Of a stretch of 64,000 nucleotides of DNA, positions 56,604-64,000 are shown piece by piece (positions within the stretch are counted from its first letter, which is position 1; each line of letters begins with the position of its first letter). Under the pieces are notes generated by a model. The model was given only the letters and a program-made list of their open reading frames with translations. It was not told the origin of the DNA and did not search any database. The DNA comes from Acidobacteriota bacterium (GTDB lineage Bacteria; Acidobacteriota; Thermoanaerobaculia; Multivoradales; Multivoraceae). The stretch lies in the NCBI GenBank assembly GCA_028875725.1, contig JAPPCR010000015.1, positions 62,001-126,000 of the forward strand, read 5' to 3'. A program made the position numbers and the translations under genes.

Positions 56604-58069
56604 GGAGCGGCCGAGTCGCCCACGACGACCACCACCATGGCCGCGGGGTCGATGAAGCGTCGCGCCGCATGCCGGATGTCCGCGGCGGTCACGGCAAGGA
56701 GCCGCTCGCGGTACGTCGCCCAGTACTCGTGGGGGCGGCCGAGCAGCTCGTCCTCCGCGTAGCGGCCGGCGATGGTCTCGGCGCGGTCGAACAGCAGCGG
56801 CAGGCGGGCGAGCAGCGACTGCCTGGCGGTGGCGATCTCGTTCTCCGGCACCTCCTCACGCCGCAGCCGGCGGAGTTCGTCGAGTACCGCGGCGGCGGCC
56901 GTGGCGGACGACTCGGGAGCCGTTTCCAGGAAGACGCGGAACTCGCCCGCCCCCTGGCTCCCAGCTGAAACCGAAGCGGCCGGAACAACGTCCAGGTCGA
57001 ACCACGTGAGCACCCGGTAGGTGAGTCCCTCTTCGAGCTGCAGCCGGGAACGCAGCCGGGACACCGCGCCGGGGCCGTCGAGGATCTCGGTCAGCAGCAT
57101 GAGGGCCCAGCGATCGGGGTCGTCCCAGGTGGCGAAGACCCCGCCGCGGTGGCCGATCGCGATCGCCGCCTGCGGTCCCTTGCGGTCGATCCTTCTCCAG
57201 CCCGGAGACGCGGCGGCGACGTTCGAGGACGCTTCGCCCTGCTCGCCGCCCGGGGAGGCGCCGCGCGTCCGGCCTGCCTCCTGCCCGGCGGCTTCGGAAA
57301 CGGCGGCCTCCCAGCCGCCGAACAGTCCGTCGAGGCGCGCCAGCAGGGACTCGGCATCCACGTCGCCCGAGACGGCGATCACCGCCCCTTCGGGCCGCCA
57401 GTGCCGCCGGTGGAACCGAGCGAGGACGCCCCGCTCGAAGGCCGTCACGGACGCCTCGGTCAGCCGGCGGCTGCGCTTCGAGTCCGGGCCATGCACGAGA
57501 CGTAGCCACTCCCGGTCCAGCACCGCCCGCGGGTCGTCGGCTTCCGCCAGCAGGCTGACGCGGAGGTTCTCTTTCGCCTGTTCCAGTCGTTCTTCGTCGA
57601 ACCGCGGCTCGAACAGAATCGCCGCCAGCAGCTCCAGGCCGCGATGGAGCGCCTCCGACCCGGTGTCGAGCACCAGGACGGTACGGCCCCAGGAACTGCT
57701 CGCCTGGATGCGGGCGCCCAGAGCTTCGATCTCGTCGTCCAGTTCCTCCGGGCCGAACTCGCCGGCGCCGCCCCGCCGTGCCATCGCCGCGGTCATCGAG
57801 GCCAATCCGTCCTCGCCCGGGCCCTCGTTCCGGTCACCGACCGGGAGCGCCACCACGACATCCACGAGCGGCAGGCTGCGGTCGGGCACGACGTAGACCG
57901 GCAGGCCGTTCCGAAGCTCGAAGCGCAGCCCGTCGACCGGCGGCACCTCGAACGTGGACCGAGCGAAGCGCAGTTCCTCCGGCCGTTCCGGAATCGCCTG
58001 CGCTGGAAGGGTCTCGGCGAACGGAGGCGGCGCCGCCGCGAGAATGGCGAGCGCGAGCAGCCGGCTCAC
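56597..58069 (-). CDS. M16 family protein without zinc motif
   Basis: A 490-residue exported protein (signal VSRLLALAILAAAPPPFAETLPAQ). It has the M16 layout: N-terminal domain LRNGLPVYVVPDRSLPLVDVVVALPVG (in part), and a C-terminal domain with LEEGLTYRVLTWFDLDV. The HxxEH zinc site is missing: the stretch reads EDGLASMTAAMARRGG. It is thus the inactive partner subunit, as in mitochondrial processing peptidase-type pairs, of the HVVEH-bearing protein encoded just upstream, whose stop its GTG overlaps (GTGA). Likely a periplasmic heterodimer. Confidence 0.88.
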   Translation of the reverse strand: MSRLLALAILAAAPPPFAETLPAQAIPERPEELRFARSTFEVPPVDGLRFELRNGLPVYVVPDRSLPLVDVVVALPVGDRNEGPGEDGLASMTAAMARRGGAGEFGPEELDDEIEALGARIQASSSWGRTVLVLDTGSEALHRGLELLAAILFEPRFDEERLEQAKENLRVSLLAEADDPRAVLDREWLRLVHGPDSKRSRRLTEASVTAFERGVLARFHRRHWRPEGAVIAVSGDVDAESLLARLDGLFGGWEAAVSEAAGQEAGRTRGASPGGEQGEASSNVAAASPGWRRIDRKGPQAAIAIGHRGGVFATWDDPDRWALMLLTEILDGPGAVSRLRSRLQLEEGLTYRVLTWFDLDVVPAASVSAGSQGAGEFRVFLETAPESSATAAAAVLDELRRLRREEVPENEIATARQSLLARLPLLFDRAETIAGRYAEDELLGRPHEYWATYRERLLAVTAADIRHAARRFIDPAAMVVVVVGDSAAPQ

Positions 58070-59529
58070 GGTCCGGAACCCCCCGTTCGGGTCAGCGAGA
58101 GAACGGCCCGGTCGGCCGGCCGGAGATAGCGGTCGATCACCCGCTCCAGGTCTTCGGCCGAAACCACGGCCGCGGCGTCGAGCCACTCCGTCGACTGCCG
58201 CCAGCCCCCGAGCACCTCGGCCGCCGCCAAACGTTGCGCCAGGCCGGCGTCCTGCTCGAGCTGGCGCCAGGAATCCGTCAGGAGCTGCCGGCGCACCCGC
58301 TCGAGTTCGGCATCATCGGCCCGGGCCGTGCGCAACCGGCCGAGGAGCCGGTCCCAGGCCGGGATCAACTCTTCGGGACCGACCACCTCGCCAACCTCGA
58401 TCCGCACCGCGAAGTAGCCGCCGAGTCTGCGCGACACGTGCTCCGCCGACGCCGCGAAGGCGACCCGGCCTTCGCCCACGACCAGGTCCCGGTAGAGCCG
58501 GCCGGAGCGACTGTTCAGGAGACCGGCCAGGACGTCCAGGGCGACCGCGTCGCTGCCGGCCTCGAAGGGCACCGTGGGATAGCGAATCTCGACCTGGCTG
58601 CGGCAGGTGCAGAAGCCCTCCAGGGATTCGAGCGCCGCCTCCCCGACCTTGTCCATACCCTCCGCGCCGGCGTCCTCTCCCCCACGTGCGCGCTCGCCGC
58701 GGCCGAGCCGGCCGAAGTAGCGTTCCGCCAGGGCGCGGGCGCGCTCCGGCGAGAGGTCCCCCACCAGCACCGCGACGAGACGGTCGGGCCGGTAGTGAGC
58801 CTCGAAGTGGGAACGCGCGTCCGCCGGCAGGAGCCGCGCGACCTCGAGGCGCTCGCCGCCCGGCGAATGGGCGTAGGGGTGTCCGGCGCCCCAGTAGGCG
58901 GCGTCGAACAGCTCGAACCAGGTCCCGGCGGGAGTCGAATCGATCCGCTGGCGGCGTTCCTGCTCGACCACCGCCAGTTCCCGCCGAAAGCCCCGGAACA
59001 CGGGCTCGAGCAGGCGGTCCGACTCCATCCAGAACCAGAGCTCGACCTTCTCCTTCGGCACCAGCGTCTGGAACGTGGTCGAGTCGTGGCGGGTGACCGC
59101 GTCGATCCCGAGCGCACCCGCCCGGGTGTAAACGCCGGAATAGGCGCCCGGCCGCTGAAGAGCCGCCAGGCGCTGCTCCACGCGGTCCAGACCGCGCGCG
59201 ATCGCCCCCTGCCGGACCGACTGTTCGTACAGCCGCTCCCAGCGCCGGAGCAGAGGCGCTTCCTCCTCCCAGTCACGGGTACCGATGGTCCGACTGCCAG
59301 CGTAGAGGAGATGTTCGACGACGTGGGCGAGGCCGCGGCGGCCGGGCGGGTCCGACGCGGAGCCGACGCGCACCGCCCAGACGGCGGCCACGAGCGGCCG
59401 GCCCGGGCGTTCGACGACCAGGAAGGTCATCCCGTTGTCGAGGGCGAAGTGGGCGGGTTCGAGGGGCGGCGCGGCAGCGGCCGCCGTTGCGGCGACGAGC
59501 AGGAGCGCCGGCGCACCGACGGGTTTCAC
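58066..59529 (-). CDS. M16 family zinc peptidase
   Basis: A 487-residue exported peptidase with signal MKPVGAPALLLVAATAAAAAP. The N-terminal catalytic domain has ALDNGMTFLVVERPGRPLV and GLAHVVEHLLYAG, the HxxEH motif near residue 70; the third ligand Glu lies in ELAVVEQERRQRID, about 75 residues on. GTG overlaps the stop of the CRTAC1 gene upstream (GTGA) and its own stop overlaps the inactive M16 partner. M16 peptidases degrade peptides and unfolded proteins. Confidence 0.9.
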   Translation of the reverse strand: MKPVGAPALLLVAATAAAAAPPLEPAHFALDNGMTFLVVERPGRPLVAAVWAVRVGSASDPPGRRGLAHVVEHLLYAGSRTIGTRDWEEEAPLLRRWERLYEQSVRQGAIARGLDRVEQRLAALQRPGAYSGVYTRAGALGIDAVTRHDSTTFQTLVPKEKVELWFWMESDRLLEPVFRGFRRELAVVEQERRQRIDSTPAGTWFELFDAAYWGAGHPYAHSPGGERLEVARLLPADARSHFEAHYRPDRLVAVLVGDLSPERARALAERYFGRLGRGERARGGEDAGAEGMDKVGEAALESLEGFCTCRSQVEIRYPTVPFEAGSDAVALDVLAGLLNSRSGRLYRDLVVGEGRVAFAASAEHVSRRLGGYFAVRIEVGEVVGPEELIPAWDRLLGRLRTARADDAELERVRRQLLTDSWRQLEQDAGLAQRLAAAEVLGGWRQSTEWLDAAAVVSAEDLERVIDRYLRPADRAVLSLTRTGGSGP

Positions 59530-61241
59530 GGGCGTTCCTCGACGACGAGGTAGGCGCCGGCCGGGGGATCGACGATCCGGGTGCGGGCGCCCGAGGGCCA
59601 GCGGAGGTCGAGTTGCCGCCGGCCGTCCGCCGCCGGCACGGCCCAGCGCAGGCGGTGGCCGCTCGACGACTGGTAGCTGTCGCCGCGGATCGTCCAGCGT
59701 CGTGCCGGCGGCGTGCTGGTTTCGCCGAACAGGGTCGCCACGGCGCCCACCGCCTGCGTGTTCGGCGACCGGCCGCGCAGTTCGAGGCCCAGCCACGTCG
59801 CGTCAGCCGGCCCGGCCGTGTCGTTCCGCCACAGGCGGGCCGGACCGTCGTTGGCGGTGACCGCGAGGTCGGCGTCGCCGTCGTTGTCGTAGTCCGCCAC
59901 GGCGGCCCCGCGGCTCACCAGGGGATCCTCGTCGGTCCAGACGCAGCGCACCGCGGAGAAACTCCCCGCCGCGTCGCCCGGGCGGCCGCGCAGCAGCAGG
60001 TTCCGCTGCCGGTGCCCCGTGTTGTCGCGCCGGGGCGACGCGAAGATGTGGCCGTTCGCGACGTACACGTCGAGCGCGCCGTCGCGGTCGAAGTCCTCGG
60101 CAACGATCCCGAAGCCCAGCAGGTTGAAGGACGGCTGTCCGAAACCGGTAGTGGCCGAGACGTCGTCGAACAGCAGGCCCGGCCCCGGCCCGGCGTTCCG
60201 GTACAACGTGTTCGTCTCCACGTCGAAGTTGGTCACGGCCAGATCGGGGTCGCCGTCGAGGTCGAAGTCGGCCACGGCCAGTCCCATGCCCGCTTCCGGC
60301 CGGCCGTTGCGGTTGACGGCGGCGCCCGAGAGCAGGGACAAATCCTCGAACGCGCCGTCGCCCCGGTTCCTGAACAGGAGGTTCAGCGTCAGGTCGTTCG
60401 CGACGTAGAGATCCGGCCGGCCGTCCGCGTCGAGGTCAGTGAACAGGACGCCCAGGCCCTTGCCGTCGGCGCCGGCAAGGCCGGCGGCGGCCGTCCCGTC
60501 CTCGAAGCCTCCGCCGCCATCGTTCGTGTAGAACCGGTCATGCTGGCCCACGAACAGTGACGGATCGCACACCTCGGGCGGCGATTCGGGACCCTCCCGG
60601 CGACAGTTCAGGCCATGGTCCGGGTCGTAGTCGAGATAGCGGCTGACATGGAGGTCGAGATCGCCGTCCCCGTCCGCATCGGCCAGCGCCATCGAGGAGC
60701 CCCAGGGGAACTCGTCCGCCGCTTCTCCCGGGGCCAGCCGCTCAGCCGCGGCGAAGCGACCGGCGCCGTCGTTCCGCAGGAGGACCGTGGGGCCGTAACG
60801 GGAGACGAGCAGGTCGACGTCGCGATCCCCGTCGACGTCGGCGGCGACGACGCCCTGGCCGTAGCCCCGTGCGAGCTCGCCGGCGCCGGCCGGGACGAAG
60901 CGGAGCTCCCCGGAGCCGTCCGGCCCGAGGTTCCGAAACAGGCGGTCCGCCGAAACCTCGCCGCCTTCCGGCGGAAACGGCCCTGACTGCACCAGGTAGA
61001 GATCGAGCCAGCCGTCGCCGTCGAAGTCGATCCAGGCGACTCCGGCACCCATCGTCTCGGGCAGGTGCAGCCCGCCCGCTACGCCCGCGTCGTGGACGAA
61101 GCGAAGTCCCGTTTCGGCGGCCACTTCGGAGAAGCTGAATCCGCAGTCCTCCGGGACAGCGGCCAGCCAGGGACGGAAGGCGAGCGACTGGACGGCGGCA
61201 AGGACGACGGCCAACCGCCAGACACCGCCTCGCCAACCCAT
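59526..61241 (-). CDS. CRTAC1-like protein (FG-GAP/VCBS plus ASPIC/UnbV)
   Basis: A 571-residue exported protein with signal MGWRGGVWRLAVVLAAVQSLAF. Calcium loops: DFDGDGWLDLYLV, DVDGDRDVDLLV, DADGDGDLDLHV, DLDADGRPDLYVA, DFDLDGDPDLAV, DFDRDGALDVYVA, DYDNDGDADLAV. A two-Cys loop (LNCRREGPESPPEVCDP) and ASPIC end (SYQSSSGHRLRWAVP) are present. Third CRTAC1 in the window, but here leading an operon with two M16 genes rather than TPR genes. A TACCGT hexamer lies 6 nt before the ATG. A GTG nine codons upstream is less likely. Confidence 0.88.
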   Translation of the reverse strand: MGWRGGVWRLAVVLAAVQSLAFRPWLAAVPEDCGFSFSEVAAETGLRFVHDAGVAGGLHLPETMGAGVAWIDFDGDGWLDLYLVQSGPFPPEGGEVSADRLFRNLGPDGSGELRFVPAGAGELARGYGQGVVAADVDGDRDVDLLVSRYGPTVLLRNDGAGRFAAAERLAPGEAADEFPWGSSMALADADGDGDLDLHVSRYLDYDPDHGLNCRREGPESPPEVCDPSLFVGQHDRFYTNDGGGGFEDGTAAAGLAGADGKGLGVLFTDLDADGRPDLYVANDLTLNLLFRNRGDGAFEDLSLLSGAAVNRNGRPEAGMGLAVADFDLDGDPDLAVTNFDVETNTLYRNAGPGPGLLFDDVSATTGFGQPSFNLLGFGIVAEDFDRDGALDVYVANGHIFASPRRDNTGHRQRNLLLRGRPGDAAGSFSAVRCVWTDEDPLVSRGAAVADYDNDGDADLAVTANDGPARLWRNDTAGPADATWLGLELRGRSPNTQAVGAVATLFGETSTPPARRWTIRGDSYQSSSGHRLRWAVPAADGRRQLDLRWPSGARTRIVDPPAGAYLVVEERP

Positions 61242-61247
61242 CCGGCG

Positions 61248-61253
61248 ACGGTA
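61248..61253 (-). promoter_or_regulatory. -10 element, leaderless start of CRTAC1-M16 operon
   Basis: TACCGT on the minus strand, 6 nt before the ATG at 61241. The divergent fol promoter hexamer lies only 17 nt away, making a 41-bp divergent promoter region. Confidence 0.4.
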
Positions 61254-61270
61254 GCACCCGGCAGGCACCT

Positions 61271-61276
61271 TAGACT
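61271..61276 (+). promoter_or_regulatory. -10 element, leaderless start at 61283
   Basis: TAGACT ends 6 nt before the ATG of the short frame at 61283, not before the folP start at 61378. This marks 61283 as the original start of the fol gene. Confidence 0.5.
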
Positions 61277-61282
61277 CCAGCG

Positions 61283-61378
61283 ATGGAACTGGCCTGCGGC
61301 ACGCGCACTCTGAAGTTCGACGAGCGCCCCCTGGTGCTGGGCGATCACCTCCTGACGTTCGGTGATCGCCCCCTGTGA
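61283..61378 (+). CDS. Detached N-terminal frame of folP (31 codons)
   Basis: A short frame MELACGTRTLKFDERPLVLG... ending in TGA at 61376-61378, whose last base is the A of the folP ATG (TGATG). The sequence looks like the normal first strand of dihydropteroate synthase. Adding one base, or removing one repeat unit, in the repeat at 61326-61420 restores a single open frame into folP. It is either a true coupled leader peptide after a frameshift, or an assembly error. Confidence 0.6.
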   Translation: MELACGTRTLKFDERPLVLGDHLLTFGDRPL

Positions 61379-61420
61379 TGGGCGATCACCTCCTGACGTT
61401 CGGTGATCGCCCCCTGGTCA
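61326..61420 (+). repeat. Tandem repeat with frame-breaking unit at folP 5' end
   Basis: Units begin CGCCCCCTGG at 61326, CGCCCCCTGT at 61368 and CGCCCCCTGG at 61409 (third incomplete). The first is 42 bp, the second 41 bp: it lacks one G in CTGGTG. The single-base loss shifts the frame and creates the TGA at 61376. Encoded unit: RPLVxGDHLLTFGD. Confidence 0.85.
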
Positions 61421-62598
61421 TGGGCGTCCTGAACGTGACGCCGGACAGCTTCTCGGACGGTGGCCTGTACGACACGCCGGACCGTGCCCTCGATCACGCG
61501 CGGCGGATGGCGGCGGAGGGCGCCGACCTGATCGACGTCGGCGCGGAGAGCACCCGCCCGGGCGCGGCGCCCGTCGGTCTCGAGAATGAGCTCGCACGCC
61601 TGCTGCCAGTGGTCGAAGGGATCGCCTCACTCGACCTCGGCGTGGCCCTGAGCGTCGACACGGCGAAGCCGGAAGCGGCGGACCGTGCGCTCGCCGCCGG
61701 CGCCTCGATGATCAACGATGTCTCCGGCGCCGGCGAGGCGATGCTGGAAGTGGCGGCCCGCCACGGCGCGCCGGTCATCGCGATGCACATGCGGGGCGAG
61801 CCCCGGACGATGCAGCACGCGCCGCGGTACGACGACGTGGTAATCGAGATCCGCGACTACCTCTCTGCCCGCGTGACCGCCGGCCGCAGGCTCGGCGTCC
61901 ACGTGCTCGTGGACCCCGGGATCGGCTTCGGCAAGACACTGGAGCACAATCTCGAGCTGCTGGCAAACCTCCGCGCGCTGCGGGATCTCGCCGTGCCGGT
62001 GGTGCTGGGCGTATCTCGCAAGTCCTTCCTCGACCGGCTGCTCGGCGGCCTTCCGGTCGAGGAGCGGCTGACCGGGACTCTTACGGTCAACGCCTGGGCC
62101 GCCGCCCTCGACGCCGCCGACGTGCTGCGTGTCCACGACGTGCGGGAGCACCGGCAACTGGCCGAGGGCATCGCCGCCCTGCGCCGGCATCGCCGTGCGG
62201 CGGCGCCGCGGCGGCGGGTTCTCGCCCGCGGCATCCCCTGCCGCTGCCGCGTCGGCGTGACGGCGAAGGAGCGCGCCGATCCGCAGGACCTGCTGGTGGA
62301 CGTCGAGGTGTCCCTGACGCCGGCCGGCCTGGGCGCACGCGACGACCTGGACGCGACGGTGGACTACGCGGAACTCGCCGCACACGCCCAGGCGGTCGCG
62401 GCGAGGGACGAGTACCGTCTCGTGGAGACGCTGGCCGAACGCATCGGGGTCGCGATCGCCGCCGATGCCGGATCGAACGCCGGCGGCACGGCGGCTCCGG
62501 GACGGATCGAGTCGCTCCGCGTGCGCGTCTCGAAGCCTGGCGCGGCCCGCGAACTCGGCGTCGCCGAAGTCGGCGCGGAGATCGACTGGCGGCCGTGA
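61378..62598 (+). CDS. folP: Dihydropteroate synthase-dihydroneopterin aldolase fusion
   Basis: A 406-residue bifunctional folate enzyme. Residues 1-275 are DHPS: VMGVLNVTPDSFSDGG, DVGAESTRPGA, SVDTAKPEAADRALAAGAS, INDVSG, DPGIGFGKTLEHN and GVSRKSF. Residues about 285-406 are FolB: RVGVTAKERADPQDLLVDVE with the catalytic Glu, TVDYAELA, RLVETLAERI and VRVSKPGA with the Lys. DHPS joins pterin and p-aminobenzoate; FolB makes the hydroxymethyl pterin. The ATG is inside a tandem repeat and coupled to the upstream short frame. folK follows with a 4-nt overlap (GTGA), giving three consecutive folate steps. Confidence 0.93.
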   Translation: MGDHLLTFGDRPLVMGVLNVTPDSFSDGGLYDTPDRALDHARRMAAEGADLIDVGAESTRPGAAPVGLENELARLLPVVEGIASLDLGVALSVDTAKPEAADRALAAGASMINDVSGAGEAMLEVAARHGAPVIAMHMRGEPRTMQHAPRYDDVVIEIRDYLSARVTAGRRLGVHVLVDPGIGFGKTLEHNLELLANLRALRDLAVPVVLGVSRKSFLDRLLGGLPVEERLTGTLTVNAWAAALDAADVLRVHDVREHRQLAEGIAALRRHRRAAAPRRRVLARGIPCRCRVGVTAKERADPQDLLVDVEVSLTPAGLGARDDLDATVDYAELAAHAQAVAARDEYRLVETLAERIGVAIAADAGSNAGGTAAPGRIESLRVRVSKPGAARELGVAEVGAEIDWRP

Positions 62599-63071
62599 CG
62601 CGTACGCGAGCCTTCATCGCCCTGGGATCCAACCTGCGACCCCGGAGCGCGAACCTGCGCGCGGCCCTCGATCGCCTGCGCGACGTCGGGGACGTGACCG
62701 CGGTGTCGCGCTTCCTTCGCACCGAAGCCGTAGCCGAGCGCGGCGTCGCGACCACCGACCCGGAGTTTCGCAACGCCGCCGCCACGCTCGAGACCGGGCT
62801 CGACGCCGACGGGTTGCTCGCAGCCCTGCTGGAGATCGAGGCCGCGCTGGGTCGCGACCGGACCGCCGGCGCGGCCGGCCCACGAACGATCGATCTCGAC
62901 CTGCTGCTGTTCGGCGCCGCCGTCATCGAGGAGCCGGGCCTGGCCGTGCCGCATCCCCGGATGCACCGGCGACGCTTCGTGCTGGAACCCCTGGTCGAGA
63001 TCGCTCCAAACGCCTGGCATCCGGGCCTGCGGAAGACGGCGACCGAACTGCTGGCGGAGCTGCCCGGCTAG
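62595..63071 (+). CDS. folK: 2-amino-4-hydroxy-6-hydroxymethyldihydropteridine pyrophosphokinase
   Basis: A 158-residue HPPK that adds pyrophosphate from ATP to the pterin before the DHPS step. AFIALGSNL at the start, DPEFRNAAATLET in the middle, GPRTIDLDLLLFG with the Mg-binding Asp pair, and VPHPRMHRRRFVLEPL are all present. It starts at GTG within the stop of the folP-folB gene. Length is normal. Its stop overlaps that of the convergent acyl-CoA dehydrogenase gene by 2 bp (61-kb fol operon ends here). Confidence 0.95.
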   Translation: MTRTRAFIALGSNLRPRSANLRAALDRLRDVGDVTAVSRFLRTEAVAERGVATTDPEFRNAAATLETGLDADGLLAALLEIEAALGRDRTAGAAGPRTIDLDLLLFGAAVIEEPGLAVPHPRMHRRRFVLEPLVEIAPNAWHPGLRKTATELLAELPG

Positions 63072-64000
63072 TAGCTCTTCGGCAGGCCGAGTACCTTCTC
63101 CGCGATGTGGCAGAGGATGAGTTGCGGACTCACCGGCGCGAGTCGCGGGATCATCACTTCCCGCATCAGCCGCTCGACGTGAAACTCCTTCGCGTAGCCC
63201 ATGCCACCGTGCGTCATGACGGCCTGCGTGCAGGCCTTGAAGCCGGCCTCCGCGCCGAGGTACTTCGCGGCATTCGCGTAGTGGCCGCAGGGTTCGTCGC
63301 GGTCATAGAGCGACGCGGCCTGCATCGCCATGAGAAACGCGGCCTCCAGCTCCATCCAGCACTCCGCCAGCGGATGCTGGATCGACTGGTTCTGGCCGAT
63401 CGGCCGACCGAAGACCCTGCGCTCGCGGGCGTAGTCCGCCGCCCGCTCCAGCGCGTTGCGGCCCACACCGACCGCCTCGATGCCGATCAGGATCCGCTCC
63501 GGGTTCAGGCTGTGCAGGATGTACTCGAAGCCCCGCCCCTCTTCGCCGATCCGATCTTCGGCCGGCACCTCGAGACCGTCGATGAACAGTTCGTTCGAGT
63601 CCACGGCGGCCCGACCCATCTTCGGGATCCGCCGAACCTCGACCTTCGACCGGTCGAGGGTCGTGTAGAACAGCGACAGTCCCTTGGTCGCCTTCCCGGT
63701 CTCGGCCCTGGGCGTCGTGCGCGCCAGGAGCATGATCCGGTCGGCCTCCTGGGCGGTCGTGGTCCAGATCTTGCGGCCATGGACGACGTAGCCGCCGTCC
63801 GGCTGCCGTTCGGCGCGGGTCGTGATCGCCGTGGTTTCCAGACCCGCGTCGGGCTCGGTGACCGCGAAGCAGGTCTTCGCCCGGCCCTCGATCAGTTCCG
63901 GCAGGAACCGCCGCCGCTGCTCCTCCGTTCCGAAGACGACGATCGGATGCGGACCGAAGATGTTGATGTGGATCGCCGACGCCGCGCTCATGCCGCCGCC
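63068..64000 (-). CDS. Acyl-CoA dehydrogenase (partial, N-terminus outside)
   Basis: The frame stays open to the right edge, so the N-terminal part is missing. About 310 residues are seen: CFAVTEPDAGLETTAITTRAER for the FAD/substrate loop, IWTTTAQEADRIMLLAR, ERRVFGRPIGQNQSIQHPLAE in the C-terminal helical domain, and THGGMGYAKEFHVERLMREV near the end. It should oxidise an acyl-CoA to the enoyl-CoA with FAD. The chain-length preference and the catalytic Glu cannot be assigned safely from this part. Confidence 0.9.
   Translation of the reverse strand, partial: GGGMSAASAIHINIFGPHPIVVFGTEEQRRRFLPELIEGRAKTCFAVTEPDAGLETTAITTRAERQPDGGYVVHGRKIWTTTAQEADRIMLLARTTPRAETGKATKGLSLFYTTLDRSKVEVRRIPKMGRAAVDSNELFIDGLEVPAEDRIGEEGRGFEYILHSLNPERILIGIEAVGVGRNALERAADYARERRVFGRPIGQNQSIQHPLAECWMELEAAFLMAMQAASLYDRDEPCGHYANAAKYLGAEAGFKACTQAVMTHGGMGYAKEFHVERLMREVMIPRLAPVSPQLILCHIAEKVLGLPKSY

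Overview
The window is GC-rich, densely packed bacterial DNA. Gene content points to Acidobacteriota: three proteins with the VWFA-related domain typical of that phylum, an OAR-like TonB receptor with an N-terminal carboxypeptidase-regulatory domain, three CRTAC1-like (FG-GAP/VCBS plus ASPIC/UnbV) proteins, many TPR proteins, two 'sulfatase'-TPR lipoproteins, and a DUF1592/DUF1552 pair. Class level cannot be decided. One stretch (39771-39802) looks like Illumina flow-cell oligo, so this is probably a draft or metagenome assembly. No rRNA, tRNA, CRISPR array, prophage or transposase gene was seen.

Layout. 1-5275: end of leuS, rpmE2, a divergent metal locus (feoB and a membrane-anchored DtxR-FeoA fusion against a permease with a fused HMA domain) around a palindromic operator. 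5348-8226: proton-translocating transhydrogenase operon (pntAA-pntAB-pntB). 8227-12157: leftward metallo-beta-lactamase-fold hydrolase, DUF3311 protein, SSS symporter and phosphofructokinase. 12227-19870: S10 peptidase, DUF1592/DUF1552 pair, and a convergent PQQ dehydrogenase; the gap between the last two holds two copies of a structured repeat. 19955-27882: enolase, a giant metzincin/LRR protein, glycerate 2-kinase, a PLP decarboxylase. 27885-38693: two CRTAC1 and two TPR genes in alternation, then a TPR gene and sulfatase-TPR lipoprotein facing them. 38888-54576: TonB receptor, transglutaminase-TPR lipoprotein, three VWFA proteins, a reprolysin-like protease, a second sulfatase-TPR lipoprotein. 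54573-61241: CARDB-like protein, DUF3179 protein, and a CRTAC1-M16-M16 operon. 61283-64000: folP-folB fusion with a broken 5' end, folK, and the end of an acyl-CoA dehydrogenase.

How genes are built. Most co-directional neighbours overlap by 4 nt (NTGA), including three CTGA junctions where CTG seems to be the start. Nine genes that lead a transcript carry a TANNNT hexamer 6-8 nt before the start and no Shine-Dalgarno sequence, which suggests leaderless mRNAs; others have a clear GGAGG. The exported proteins (Sec, lipoprotein and Tat-like signals) outnumber the cytoplasmic ones from 27885 to 61241, so that half looks like a cell-envelope and secreted-protease region.

Best candidates for something new: the paired elements at 17157-17329 and 17591-17773 (conserved 77-nt core, stems that differ in sequence but stay complementary), the leaderless promoter pattern, and the unnamed domain found twice in each of the two secreted metalloproteases.
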